A DNA stretch of 64,000 nucleotides. Origin: a virus. The notes beneath the pieces are model-generated. The model did not search any database. It had not been told where the DNA came from and saw nothing but the letters and a program-made list of their open reading frames with translations. The position numbers and the translations under genes were made by a program. Positions 1 through 9,457 of the stretch are shown in pieces. Position 1 is the stretch's first letter, and each line of letters opens with the position of its first letter. The DNA lies in IMG/VR virus record IMGVR_UViG_3300027917_002335, positions 35,502-99,501 of that record; one strand, written 5' to 3'.

Positions 1-1289
1 GCTTCATTTATATCCTTAAAAACATGTGAATTAACACCTGTTTCTATTGCTTTCATTAAATCTAATGTTTCTTCAAATATTAAATTGCTCCATTCTACAT
101 CTATATCAGTTGGCTCTATTTCTTTAATTCCATGATAGGGTAATAAAACATTTGCATAAAAATCTGTTAATAATAATTCATATTGTCTTCGTATACCAGA
201 TATAAATCTCAACCATCCTTTTTCCAATATTCTGGATGTTGCTAATTCATTTCCAGTAGCATCTCTCTGACCCATTGAGCCAAAGATTGTATACATTATT
301 TGTTTATCTAATTCTTTTATGTATGTTACATATATTTCGGAACTTCTTGAAGTTTGTTTCTCCAAAGTTTCGAAAGTATAATCTCCAGGAACTGCTGCTC
401 CTCCAAATGATGTTATTTGTTTAACAAATAGACTAGCATTATCTATTGCTTTTTGCATTTCTTGTGGACTAGTAGGATAAGTACTAGTTCTTGGATCTCC
501 AATTTTTATTATTACAAAAGGAGCCCAATGCTTTTGCGAATATTTTCTCATAAACCAAAGAATCCATCTTTTATATACAATGTAGTGCATCGCATTAGCG
601 ATGGGTGGTTTTTCGAAGAAATCACCATATAATACATTGTGTAGTTCGTCTGGTATATGTATTTTGTTTGCAATGTTGTCTCTTTGTCTAAAGTCATTGC
701 CGTAATTAATTGATTTAGAGTCCCATTTTTTCCAGTCATGCTCATTATCCTTACCTGCCTGTCTGTAAAACTGTTTCTTTGTCCTATAGTAACTAAAGTT
801 ACCAACATGTTGAATAAATTTCCGGTATCCCATTACAGGATCTTCTCTTATTTCAATTGATTTAGGATCTAGTCGCTGAACATCTACATTATTATATTCT
901 GGTGTCCTGTCATCAACTCTCCACATAAACTGTTTATGAATAATTGCGTCAAACCAACTATCTCTTATAAAGTCTTCAACTGTTTGTCTTTTAACATTGA
1001 TTCTCCTATTCCAGTCATCTATAATCTTTTTAGCATTATCATTTTTATCAAGTCTTATTCGCAAACCATCGCCAATGATGACATGTGCCGTTATATCTGT
1101 AAAACTGGTTGATATCGAGTCATTCCAAAAAGCCTCTTCAAGATTCATGTCATTCATTTTAATCATAACCTTTTTAAGGTTCTTGAGATCTTTGTCTAAC
1201 TCATACTCATCGGCCGCTATATTTGCTACAACAGCCTTATGGCTTGGTAAGTATTCAGGTTTATTCTCCTTTTCTCTCCTTATCGGCAT
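1..1289 (-). CDS. Portal protein (C-terminus cut by window edge)
   Basis: The frame is open on the minus strand from an ATG at 1289 to the left edge, giving about 429 residues. Portal proteins form the dodecameric ring through which DNA enters the capsid. The call rests on position directly after the large terminase and on a portal-like C-terminal half: a helical stretch containing QIMYTIFGSMGQRDATGN, followed by RILEKGWLRFISGIRRQYELLL-type helices interrupted by short loops (residues about 330-380). The start overlaps the preceding small gene by 29 bases, as is usual in this module. The fold cannot be proved by eye, but a long acidic/basic mixed protein at this place is most simply a portal. 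Confidence 0.75.
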   Translation of the reverse strand, partial: MPIRREKENKPEYLPSHKAVVANIAADEYELDKDLKNLKKVMIKMNDMNLEEAFWNDSISTSFTDITAHVIIGDGLRIRLDKNDNAKKIIDDWNRRINVKRQTVEDFIRDSWFDAIIHKQFMWRVDDRTPEYNNVDVQRLDPKSIEIREDPVMGYRKFIQHVGNFSYYRTKKQFYRQAGKDNEHDWKKWDSKSINYGNDFRQRDNIANKIHIPDELHNVLYGDFFEKPPIANAMHYIVYKRWILWFMRKYSQKHWAPFVIIKIGDPRTSTYPTSPQEMQKAIDNASLFVKQITSFGGAAVPGDYTFETLEKQTSRSSEIYVTYIKELDKQIMYTIFGSMGQRDATGNELATSRILEKGWLRFISGIRRQYELLLTDFYANVLLPYHGIKEIEPTDIDVEWSNLIFEETLDLMKAIETGVNSHVFKDINE

Positions 1290-1491
1290 CCGAAAAACCA
1301 CCCATAAATCTTTTTATTTCATCAAACAATACATCAAATGGATTTTCGCCTGGAGGAACTTCAACAACCCTAACTTTAAATTTAGGTCTTTCAGGCTCTA
1401 CCGCTATGCATGGCATACCATCAACCCATACGATTTTTGTTTTATCTAATTTATTTAATTCTTCCTCAGTTAATTCTTTTTCTTTTTCCAT
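1261..1491 (-). CDS. Small acidic protein between terminase and portal
   Basis: 76 residues, rich in Glu and Lys, with a proline-rich middle (VEPERPKFKVRVVEVPPGENP) split by short strands. It starts at the base where the large terminase stops and overlaps the portal start, so it is translated as part of the packaging operon. No family recognised. Candidates are a head-completion or terminase accessory factor, from position only. Confidence 0.7.
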   Translation of the reverse strand: MEKEKELTEEELNKLDKTKIVWVDGMPCIAVEPERPKFKVRVVEVPPGENPFDVLFDEIKRFMGGFSDADKERKGE

Positions 1492-3167
1492 TATCTTACA
1501 CCATATATATCAAAACTTAAGCCTCTTGGCTTAACTTGATGAACAATAATAGGTTTTTGTCTGTGACCCCATAAACTAAGAGCAAATGCAATAACTCTAT
1601 CATCGTGAAATGATTGAGTTCCGTATTTAATATAATCAGTTCCTGGCATCACTTCTGCTTCAAATCTTAAGCATTCCTCCCTAAATTCTCCAATTTCTGG
1701 TTCACTAGCTGGAGGTATTTCAATTAATCCTTTTGAAAACATCTTAATTACTTCTCCTATTAGATCAGGTTTATTTGCACGGGAAATTATAAATCCTCGT
1801 GAATTCATTTTATTGTCAAAAATTTTAGTATTAATATCTTTATCAGTTCTAAGTATATACTTCTTCCCATCCTCTTTAAATACCAATATTTTTTCTCTTT
1901 GTAAAGTTTTTATGTCATCTTCGAATAATTCTACAAGAGGATCTCCCAATCCTGTGGCGTCCAGGACTGCTAAATATGGATTAAATTTTTCAACGACCAT
2001 CATTAATTTTCTTCGAATATATTTATAAGTTCTTCTTAAGTCATTGTCACCTGCAACTGATAAAGCATAATCAAGAATAACATGACCAGTCTTTTTATCT
2101 CTATGTGTTACATAAAAACAAGAAGCATCATGTTTTCTACCATAATCTACACCTAATACATAAGCCTCTTTTTCATAAGAAACAAATGCATTTCTTAATT
2201 TTTGATTTGTACAATTTGTAAGCCACTGTCCTAAGATAACCATTGAGGCATCTGAGACAATTTCTCCTAAATATTCTTGTCTTCCCCATGGAGTCCAACC
2301 GTCATCATCTAATAAATCTTTTACATCAGCAGGATCTCTTAAACCATCATTCCAAGGATCAACCCAAGGAACTGAGAATCTTCCTATTCCGTATTTGTAA
2401 TCTAAAGCACCACAATCAACACAAGGATACATTTCGTCTAGTGGCATTCTTCCATTTGGAAAATTATCAACATTAAATGCAGATTGATGGTATTCTGAAC
2501 CACAATTGTTACAAATTATTGGTCTTGTTTCTAAACCTCTATAATAATAATCAATGAATTTTCCTTTTGGACCGTATGGAGTTGATAACATTATCCAACG
2601 CTCTCCGTGAGTGGTTGTTGGCAATGCTGCTGCGAATAAGATCTCTTCTTCTATTTGGGCTGCTTCGTCGGCAAACAGAAATGTATATGTCGACCCCCGA
2701 ATGTTGTCGGTGCATGGCCATACTTCTATATAATTCCCGTTGGCGATCTCTAAGAAATCTACTCTTAATGATTTCTGAACGACATATTTCCAAAATATTG
2801 AAAACCTCAAAATTGCTTTAATTTTACGATATAATTTCTTTGCTGCTTTATCTGATGCTGATATAATTCCAATTGTACAATTTGGAAACATTAATAAGAA
2901 AGCACAAGCAGCATAAGCACAAGCACTGGTTTTTCCAGTTTGTCTTGGCCAAATCATTACAGATCCTTTAGGGATTCTTTTTGCATCACTAAATTTATAT
3001 TGTGATAGAGGAAATCCAAATTGAATTGAATCAATTGCATCTTTTTGAGCCTGAGTTAATCTACATTTATGACCAGAATGATAAATATCTGGTAAGAATT
3101 CTTCTATAAAATCAACGGCTCTAAATGCAACATCTTGAAGATGTTGGATTTCTTCTGCACTAATCAC
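1491..3167 (-). CDS. terL: Terminase large subunit (ATPase-nuclease)
   Basis: Packages viral DNA into the prohead by ATP hydrolysis and cuts it at the end of packaging. The 558 residues carry the whole motif set: Walker A PRQTGKT (74-80), Walker B TFLFADEAA (162-170), coupling motif STPYG (195-199), first nuclease aspartate in LGVDYGRKHD (about 341), a second in VLDATGLGD (about 402), and the C-terminal SFHDDRVIAFALSLW. Between the ATPase and nuclease parts lies a zinc-ribbon-like insert with cysteine pairs at about 219/222 and 249/252. The length is normal for the family. The upstream 117-aa gene overlaps its start by 8 bases. Confidence 0.95.
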   Translation of the reverse strand: MISAEEIQHLQDVAFRAVDFIEEFLPDIYHSGHKCRLTQAQKDAIDSIQFGFPLSQYKFSDAKRIPKGSVMIWPRQTGKTSACAYAACAFLLMFPNCTIGIISASDKAAKKLYRKIKAILRFSIFWKYVVQKSLRVDFLEIANGNYIEVWPCTDNIRGSTYTFLFADEAAQIEEEILFAAALPTTTHGERWIMLSTPYGPKGKFIDYYYRGLETRPIICNNCGSEYHQSAFNVDNFPNGRMPLDEMYPCVDCGALDYKYGIGRFSVPWVDPWNDGLRDPADVKDLLDDDGWTPWGRQEYLGEIVSDASMVILGQWLTNCTNQKLRNAFVSYEKEAYVLGVDYGRKHDASCFYVTHRDKKTGHVILDYALSVAGDNDLRRTYKYIRRKLMMVVEKFNPYLAVLDATGLGDPLVELFEDDIKTLQREKILVFKEDGKKYILRTDKDINTKIFDNKMNSRGFIISRANKPDLIGEVIKMFSKGLIEIPPASEPEIGEFREECLRFEAEVMPGTDYIKYGTQSFHDDRVIAFALSLWGHRQKPIIVHQVKPRGLSFDIYGVR

Positions 3168-3513
3168 TAATTCTCGCCTTTACTTTAATTTTATCTTTAA
3201 TTACAATATATTCATCGGTACCTAACATTACTAATACATCGTATTGATATGTTCTTGGATCAATTGTTTTTGTATCAGCTGGTTTTAAATGAATTCTAAA
3301 TTCAGAATTTGGTAAATCTGTATCTTGAATTTCATCTGCTCCTCCACCAGCATCAGTATTTCTTTTTAATAATACAATTTCAGCAGAATCATCTTCTTCA
3401 TCTTCTTTCATTGTAAAATAAATTTTAGCGCCAGTTAAAACAACGGCTCCTCCATTAACAGTTACATCTAATTTAACTGTAGTACCTTGAAATATTTCAA
3501 TATAATTAGTCAT
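3160..3513 (-). CDS. Beta-rich structural protein, BppU-N/Ig-like
   Basis: 117 residues of alternating strands without long helices. The pattern (FQGTTVKLDVTVNGGAVVL, then AKIYFTMKED, then YQYDVLVMLGTDEYIVIKD) resembles the N-terminal Ig-like domain of baseplate or fibre proteins such as BppU. It sits between terminase and fibre genes, so a virion role is likely. Family membership is inferred from strand pattern only. Confidence 0.65.
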   Translation of the reverse strand: MTNYIEIFQGTTVKLDVTVNGGAVVLTGAKIYFTMKEDEEDDSAEIVLLKRNTDAGGGADEIQDTDLPNSEFRIHLKPADTKTIDPRTYQYDVLVMLGTDEYIVIKDKIKVKARISD

Positions 3514-3709
3514 CTAATTCTCCCTCTAATTGTTCTGTATAGGTTAATGTTCCTATTAATTCTTCTACTTGCTCAAGAGAGCCAGTTAATACCTCTGCTT
3601 GTTCTATAATTCCTGTTAAATATGTTACCACTTGTAAACCACCTTCTCCACCTTCTCCAAATCCTCCTCTCCAACCACGAGTGGCTTTTCTTAAAGTTAT
3701 AAATGGCAT
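3506..3709 (-). CDS. 67-aa protein with 10-residue repeats
   Basis: After a glycine-rich N-terminus (GWRGGFGEGGEGG) the rest is about four copies of a ten-residue unit with Leu at position 1, Gly at 3 and Glu near 9 (LTGIIEQAEV, LTGSLEQVEE, LIGTLTYTEQ, LEGELDD). This could form a short beta-solenoid or fibre tip. GGAGG lies 8 bases before the ATG. It overlaps both neighbours by a few bases. Function unknown; a virion part is inferred from location. Confidence 0.6.
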   Translation of the reverse strand: MPFITLRKATRGWRGGFGEGGEGGLQVVTYLTGIIEQAEVLTGSLEQVEELIGTLTYTEQLEGELDD

Positions 3710-3840
3710 TTAAATTTCCTCCAACTTATTTCTTTTTTATTTCCTTTTCCGTCTTGTGTATAAAATTTCATATATCGAGCATGAAAATTCCTGTTTTCTC
3801 TGTCTTTCTTAGTAATTTCTGATTCTCTTTGATAAGCCAT
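3697..3840 (-). CDS. Small basic protein (47 aa)
   Basis: An ATG at 3840 opens 47 codons that end 13 bases inside the next gene. The product is charged and aromatic, with several Arg/Lys and one Cys near its end. It fills an otherwise empty gap in a tightly packed operon and its 3' end carries the ribosome site of the next gene. Unrecognised. Confidence 0.5.
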   Translation of the reverse strand: MAYQRESEITKKDRENRNFHARYMKFYTQDGKGNKKEISWRKFKCHL

Positions 3841-5046
3841 TTAATCACTCTCCTTCACAAGATATGGATCGGTGTCTCCTAAATTTTTATACCATAAGTA
3901 TAATTCTTGTATTTCTACACCAGAAACTGTCCAATCTGGATCTTCTGTTTTTTTATACTTGAAAATTACTTTATCTACAACACCAGAAGCTACATTTCTT
4001 GGTGCATAATCTGTTAATGCTTCTATGAATTCATAAGAAACATTACCTTCTTTTAGCATGTCTATTGTTTTCATAAGTACTCCATATGTGTTTGGAGTCA
4101 TATGAGCTGATAATAATTCATCCCACACAGCATTTGTTATATCGTCTAATGAATGTATATGTTCTGCTCTAACTTCAAAATCATCACCGTTGGCGGGTGC
4201 TTGTGGTAATGGTTTTACTAAATGAATATTATGTGTTGCTGAATCGTAATGAGCTATTATTCTTACAATTCCTTCTAAAGCTCCACTTGTAAAGTATATA
4301 TATTGATCGTCATAAAATCCATCAATGGATTGTGTTAAATCTGTTATAAAATCTGTTGTCGTAGGTGATGGATCATTAATTTGTCCTACTTGTACTTCTC
4401 CTAAAGCTCTTAATCTTCTTCCAGCTGAATATTGAACATTATGAGTTATTGCTGTTAATGGTTCATCCCATATTTTATCTACTAGAGCGTCTTCGTCAAT
4501 AGTAACGCCACTTGCTCTATAATCTTCAATGTTTTCTGATGGAACTAATTTTTGATTTTTAGCTCCAAATGTACTAGGCGTGTTGTGTGCTGATATTGCT
4601 TGATCCCATACTAATCCTGCTATCTCAGTTTTATCTTCTGGAAGTACTGCACTTCCTACTTCTACTGTTTGGGTTAGTGGTGATGTGTCAAACCTTACAA
4701 ATACATTACAGGCTCCAGATGGTTTAATATGTATTGGTTTTGAAATATCAGCTGGATATAAATTTCCAACGATTGTTAATTCGTAATCTCCACACCAAGG
4801 AACTATTCTCCATCCTTGAACTCCAGAAGCAATATTTTGATTCTGAAACATGTAGTAGTCTCCTGCTAACCTACCTCCTCCTAGTGGATTACCTCCAAAT
4901 GTGTCAAACATAGGATGAAACATTGCGCCTGAACCAGATTTAACCCATTCTTTCCAATCTGAGTATAAATCAATTTGAGTATCAATTTCTACTACTCCTG
5001 TTATGATTCTAGCGTAATAGTTCTTACCATCAAAATTTATTTTCAT
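3841..5046 (-). CDS. Fibre/minor structural protein with VWDE repeats
   Basis: 401 residues. A beta-rich N-terminal domain (about 1-130) is followed by three copies of a short module, LVWDQAISAHNTPSTFG (about 150), DKIWDEPLTAITHN (about 195) and AVWDELLSAHMTPNTYG (about 315). This W-D-E/Q...S/T-A-H-x-T-P-x-T-[FY]-G unit recurs in phage head-fibre and tail-fibre proteins. The middle DDQYIYFTSGALEGIVRIIAHY is another module common in such proteins. A virion surface role is likely. The C-terminal residues overlap nothing. Confidence 0.8.
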   Translation of the reverse strand: MKINFDGKNYYARIITGVVEIDTQIDLYSDWKEWVKSGSGAMFHPMFDTFGGNPLGGGRLAGDYYMFQNQNIASGVQGWRIVPWCGDYELTIVGNLYPADISKPIHIKPSGACNVFVRFDTSPLTQTVEVGSAVLPEDKTEIAGLVWDQAISAHNTPSTFGAKNQKLVPSENIEDYRASGVTIDEDALVDKIWDEPLTAITHNVQYSAGRRLRALGEVQVGQINDPSPTTTDFITDLTQSIDGFYDDQYIYFTSGALEGIVRIIAHYDSATHNIHLVKPLPQAPANGDDFEVRAEHIHSLDDITNAVWDELLSAHMTPNTYGVLMKTIDMLKEGNVSYEFIEALTDYAPRNVASGVVDKVIFKYKKTEDPDWTVSGVEIQELYLWYKNLGDTDPYLVKESD

Positions 5047-5408
5047 ATTTTCTGACCTGTAAATGCAGTTGGTTCACATACAATTATTCCTCTTTTTTTC
5101 CAATAATCACTAAATCCGCCTCCAGCTCTAACCCATTCACCAGAAGCTACTGTCATAAGAGGAAACTGTGGATGAACATCCCATAAAAAAGTAAAGTTCG
5201 TCCAATCCATTAATTCTTCATTAACATACCTAAACTGCTTTTCAAAAATGATTTTGAGCCCTGGGGCTCGTTCTTTGTACCATTTATCAAAATCTCTACT
5301 TCTATTACTTCTAATACGATGAAGGATTTGTCTAACATTCCTTCTCGTAAGTTTACCAAGTTGAATTTCGCTTGTTACCAATTCCATAGAATCTATAACA
5401 TTCATCAT
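5043..5408 (-). CDS. Hypothetical structural-module protein (121 aa)
   Basis: 121 residues: a basic helical N-terminal half (TRRNVRQILHRIRSNRSRDF) and an aromatic, proline-rich C-terminal half. It overlaps the start of the 401-aa fibre gene by 4 bases, so the two are probably translationally coupled. Candidates are a head-tail connector or fibre attachment protein, from context only. No family recognised. Confidence 0.7.
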   Translation of the reverse strand: MMNVIDSMELVTSEIQLGKLTRRNVRQILHRIRSNRSRDFDKWYKERAPGLKIIFEKQFRYVNEELMDWTNFTFLWDVHPQFPLMTVASGEWVRAGGGFSDYWKKRGIIVCEPTAFTGQKI

Positions 5409-5413
5409 ATCAC

Positions 5414-7804
5414 CTAAGGATTACTGTAGTTCCTCTCCAATGGTGCTACTAATGAAAAGTTATTAGTCTTCGTTCTCTCAATAGTTCCAGTTGTTTTAAC
5501 GAAAGTTGCTGTTTGTAATCCAATTGCAACTATAGTTACTGGCGCGTCTTCTCCTGCTGATGCTTCTCCTCTTTGAACATTGCCATCATAATCATAGTCA
5601 AATGATATGCTTGGTGATCCGCCAACATTACCTTTAATTTCAGAAGTATCATTCTTTTGTACGATTATAGCATTTATTGTACCATAATCATAACCAGCGT
5701 CATCTCCTGCATCGTCGTTTGTAAAGAACATCCAATATTTAGCATTAGCATCTCCTTGCAAGTTAGTATTAAATGAAATGTTACCTGCTGCTATATATTT
5801 TTCAGTTCTTGAAACTCCAGTTGCATCTATATAAGTTATGTTGTTGGCATCTGCCGCATTCAAATCATCAATTACCATATCATAAGTTGTTGCTGTAGGA
5901 AAAGAATAAGCCATAAGAATATCAGTAATATCTCCTCTGCTTATTTCAGGTCCATGATCTATGTCAGTTGTTTGTCGTAATTGATGTTGACAATATTGAT
6001 AACAATCTCCAAGAGTGGCATCATTTCCTAATAATCTCCACTTAAATCCATAAACAACTGAATTAATTGTTCTTCTGAATCCACGATAAACATTCTTTGT
6101 ACAACTTACTGCTCCTTCATCAACTATTGTATCAGTAGAAACTACTGTTAATTTACTTGATGTAACTCCTGCTACTGTGAAAGAACCATTGTTGTTAGTT
6201 GTTCCTGAAATTACAATTATATCTCCAACTTCTACACCGTCAGATGACCAATCACCAGAAGCTCTTTCAATTGTACCATCTGTTGGATCAGCATCGTTAA
6301 ATGTTAAATTACCAGTTGCGGATAATGAGATTTCATCCCATTTATATTGTAGAAACATTCCAGGTTCTACTATGTAGAAATCTATACTTCCAACGGAAGT
6401 GAATGCTTTATCTTCAGTGTTTAGTACCAAAGTATCGTCATCTGTGACTGAAACTACTTTATAAACACCTCTGTGGTCAGAACCAGATTCAACAATTATT
6501 ACTAAATCGTCTGCGGATACAACACCTGAAAATCCTGCTGTTGCTGAGTCTAATGTACCAGTATCTCCATCAATATCAGCTAAAACTCCATCAGTTCTTG
6601 GAGTTTCTGCGTCAGCAATAATGAATCTTGTGTATAGAGTCCAAGTAAGAACTGTATCTCCAGTAAATAATCCACCACTGTGTTCCCAAGTATCACAAGT
6701 TAATGTGGTGTCGTTTACAACTTCTGTAACTTCCCAGTAACCTGCATCACTACCAGTTGTAATGTATAAAACATCTCCTACATGAGCTGTAGTTAAGAAG
6801 TTTTGTCCAGTTTCTGAGAATGTACTTGAACTTGCTGTGGTAACTCCGTTAGTTCCAGAATCGGCTGTGGTTCTTGCTGTATATGGACTTGTTCCCATAA
6901 TTTCTCCGTCAGTATCTACTATTGCTGCATCTGTGACATGAGATAATGGAAACTGGTAAAATGTATTTTCAAGAGCAACATATTCTTGTTCAGTATTCAA
7001 GTCATATGAAGAATATGTCTTGTATTTCTTTCTAAGAAATGCCTTGAAATAAGTTCTTCGATTGTCCATTGGCTCCCATATTAATACTGATTCGTTAACT
7101 TTTCCTGTGAATTCAAAATCAACAGGATCTTGTGTTGCTGAATATTGTTGATAATATGGTTGAGCGTCAGAATCCATATCGCCTAGTGAACCCATTCCTG
7201 CCCAAGATTGAACTAAACCCCCAGTTGAGTTCTTAGAATCCCAACCGCCATCTCTTATTTTCTTTCTGGTGTAATAATTGAAGAATTCCCAATCCCAGTT
7301 GTCGTCTCCGCCTCCAATTTCTGCTTGTTTAGGCGTAATCATTTCAAATGGAAACCAGTAACGGATCAAATCGTCTCCAGCGTATAATTCAGAGTCAGTT
7401 CTCCATTCAATTTTTGAAAATGAATAAAGACATTGTTCTGTAACACCGTCTTCAACTGCTCCTCCAGTTGGATCTCTAACTTCAAACCATAATCCACTTT
7501 CAGCCACATCTACAACATATCCTGTAATTGTGACTCCAGTTTCACTATCAACGCTTGCTATTCTATGATGTGCTGCTTGTCCCTTGTTAAATACTAAGAG
7601 AATATCATTTGGTGCAGCACCCCAACTTGAGAATGTTGCAGATGTTGATGTGAATGCGTTGGTAACTGGCCAGAATCTTCCGTCAATTCCAGAAGCTCCT
7701 GCCCCAACTAAACTTCCAACTGGCCAAATCGAAATTTCTCGGCTTTCTGTACCGAATATAACCTCTTTTCTATCCAGATTATCTGGATCAGTTACTTTTG
7801 CCAT
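5414..7804 (-). CDS. Large tail/fibre structural protein (796 aa)
   Basis: Almost wholly beta, rich in Thr, Ser, Gly and Asp. Residues about 315-580 hold three or four repeats of a module with the frame 'VGDVLYITTGSDAGYWEVTEVVNDTTLTCD', varied as 'ADDLVIIVESGSDHRGVYKVVSVTDDDTLVL' and 'VGDIIVISGTTNNNGSFTVAGV'; such modules are typical of phage fibre and decoration proteins. The protein ends in RNYSNP, almost the same as the end of the next gene's product (RNFNNP). A virion surface function, probably fibre or spike, is inferred. It has an ATG start and no truncation is seen. Confidence 0.8.
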   Translation of the reverse strand: MAKVTDPDNLDRKEVIFGTESREISIWPVGSLVGAGASGIDGRFWPVTNAFTSTSATFSSWGAAPNDILLVFNKGQAAHHRIASVDSETGVTITGYVVDVAESGLWFEVRDPTGGAVEDGVTEQCLYSFSKIEWRTDSELYAGDDLIRYWFPFEMITPKQAEIGGGDDNWDWEFFNYYTRKKIRDGGWDSKNSTGGLVQSWAGMGSLGDMDSDAQPYYQQYSATQDPVDFEFTGKVNESVLIWEPMDNRRTYFKAFLRKKYKTYSSYDLNTEQEYVALENTFYQFPLSHVTDAAIVDTDGEIMGTSPYTARTTADSGTNGVTTASSSTFSETGQNFLTTAHVGDVLYITTGSDAGYWEVTEVVNDTTLTCDTWEHSGGLFTGDTVLTWTLYTRFIIADAETPRTDGVLADIDGDTGTLDSATAGFSGVVSADDLVIIVESGSDHRGVYKVVSVTDDDTLVLNTEDKAFTSVGSIDFYIVEPGMFLQYKWDEISLSATGNLTFNDADPTDGTIERASGDWSSDGVEVGDIIVISGTTNNNGSFTVAGVTSSKLTVVSTDTIVDEGAVSCTKNVYRGFRRTINSVVYGFKWRLLGNDATLGDCYQYCQHQLRQTTDIDHGPEISRGDITDILMAYSFPTATTYDMVIDDLNAADANNITYIDATGVSRTEKYIAAGNISFNTNLQGDANAKYWMFFTNDDAGDDAGYDYGTINAIIVQKNDTSEIKGNVGGSPSISFDYDYDGNVQRGEASAGEDAPVTIVAIGLQTATFVKTTGTIERTKTNNFSLVAPLERNYSNP

Positions 7805-7816
7805 TTTCTAACCTCT

Positions 7817-9457
7817 TTAAGGATTGTTAAAATTTCTGTCTGTGCTTTGAAACACAGGTATACTTTGATTTGAGCTACTAAGAGTAGCACCAAATCTTAT
7901 GTACTCATAATCTATGTGAAGGACAGTTACCCATATGTCTATGTCTCCTGTCCAATTATAATTGTATTGAAAACTTGTACCTGAATTTTCAATACCATCT
8001 ATTTCAGAATTGTCAGATTTCTTAATTAATCTAACTTCTGAATTTGCTATTAAATCTGTAAGTGCAAATGTTACTGGAGTAACAAAATAAACTGTTCCAG
8101 TTCCAGTTGCTGTGAATGAAGAAGCATTTGAAGTTCCAACATTGTTGACTGTTAAATCTCCAGATGCTGCTGTGAAATAAACATCTTTTGTGTTGTCGAT
8201 AAATATTAAATCGTTATAATCAACTTCTTCGGAAACGGTATGTCTAATTGCGTATCCATTGTTAATGAATTTAGAGTCTTGAATGCTTAAATCCATATTG
8301 GTGTACCATAACAACGAACCATTAGAACTTGCGGTGTTTGAAAAGATTGTGTTTCGTATTTGTCCTGCGTATCCATTCATATCTACTTCTTCGCAATTGT
8401 CGAATACGCAACTGAATATATCTACATTTGAATTATCAATGAAGTAAACATAGCCATCTATTCCGAAAAATTTAGTGTTATATAAGAGAACATATGAACT
8501 TGAATTTGTTAAATTGCTACAATCGTAATAACAAGAAACATCAAGATTTCCCTCAAATGTGCTTCCATTTCGACCAGAATCAGTTCCTACTATAATTCCG
8601 TCAGTGTGTCTCGTGTAATAACTTCCATTATCTTCGTAATCAATTCCAAGGTAATTGTCATTAACCATTGGAGTCCAAGCAGAACTGTACCAATATACTG
8701 TTCTTATGAATTGAAAGTTTTTGCCAGAATCGGTTAAAACTGTGTTTGCTATTTGATCTGTGTCTCCTATTGTTAATTTTCCCATTGAATAAATAATTTT
8801 ATTAGAATCGTCGTATTGTATCATTCCCCAAGCTCTAGTTGCGTAGGCAGTACAATAATCTGCCGCATCAAATAATCCGTCAGTATCTGTTCCAGTAACT
8901 TGTATTCCATAGCCAACAGCTATGGTATCTATCATTACATTTTGAGTCTTTGAATTTGCTGTAGTCTCTATATGTATCCCTACCCAATTTATAGCTCCAA
9001 TATCACAACCGCCACCATTAGTTCTTGTTGGTGTAGTTGTAGGATCGAGAGCAAAACAAACAAAGCCTCCTTTCTTTCCTCTGAAGTTTCTTAGATCATC
9101 GTAGCCAGCTATTGTCCAGTCAGACCAAACCGTTGAACCAGAATAAAGTCTAATACATAAACCGTAATTTGCTACACTTTCTAAAATACCTAAAGTAGTA
9201 CATCCAATCCACATAAATAATAGTTGCCCTTCGTCTGCTCCAGATGTGTCGAAATCTAAATTTCTTCCAAATTCTGTTGCAACATCGCAGTAGAGTTCAC
9301 CAGCTTTGTTTGATGCTTGTGCTGAGACACAGTAAGAACCTTGAAGATAGAAATCTCCTTCTTGAGTTTCAGAACCGATAGTTACTGTGTTCCAATTGGT
9401 TGTTGTTTCCGCGTTAGTAATAACGCCAGTTCCATTAATAGTTACTGTTAGAGCCAT
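7817..9457 (-). CDS. Beta-helix spike/receptor-binding protein candidate (546 aa)
   Basis: The N-terminal 200 residues are a beta-sandwich-like region. Residues about 290-430 consist of short regularly spaced strands with Asn/Asp ladders (VDIFSCVFDNCEEVDMNG, IRNTIFSNTASSNG, SIQDSKFINNGYAIR), the pattern of a right-handed parallel beta-helix as in tail spikes. The C-terminus RNFNNP matches the end of the 796-aa neighbour. A receptor-binding or spike role is inferred. Its start overlaps the upstream YkgJ-like gene by 23 bases. Confidence 0.75.
   Translation of the reverse strand: MALTVTINGTGVITNAETTTNWNTVTIGSETQEGDFYLQGSYCVSAQASNKAGELYCDVATEFGRNLDFDTSGADEGQLLFMWIGCTTLGILESVANYGLCIRLYSGSTVWSDWTIAGYDDLRNFRGKKGGFVCFALDPTTTPTRTNGGGCDIGAINWVGIHIETTANSKTQNVMIDTIAVGYGIQVTGTDTDGLFDAADYCTAYATRAWGMIQYDDSNKIIYSMGKLTIGDTDQIANTVLTDSGKNFQFIRTVYWYSSAWTPMVNDNYLGIDYEDNGSYYTRHTDGIIVGTDSGRNGSTFEGNLDVSCYYDCSNLTNSSSYVLLYNTKFFGIDGYVYFIDNSNVDIFSCVFDNCEEVDMNGYAGQIRNTIFSNTASSNGSLLWYTNMDLSIQDSKFINNGYAIRHTVSEEVDYNDLIFIDNTKDVYFTAASGDLTVNNVGTSNASSFTATGTGTVYFVTPVTFALTDLIANSEVRLIKKSDNSEIDGIENSGTSFQYNYNWTGDIDIWVTVLHIDYEYIRFGATLSSSNQSIPVFQSTDRNFNNP

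Noticed and set aside
548-808. 86-codon minus-strand reading frame
   Set aside because: Lies out of frame inside the portal gene, which has better coding character and runs through the whole region.
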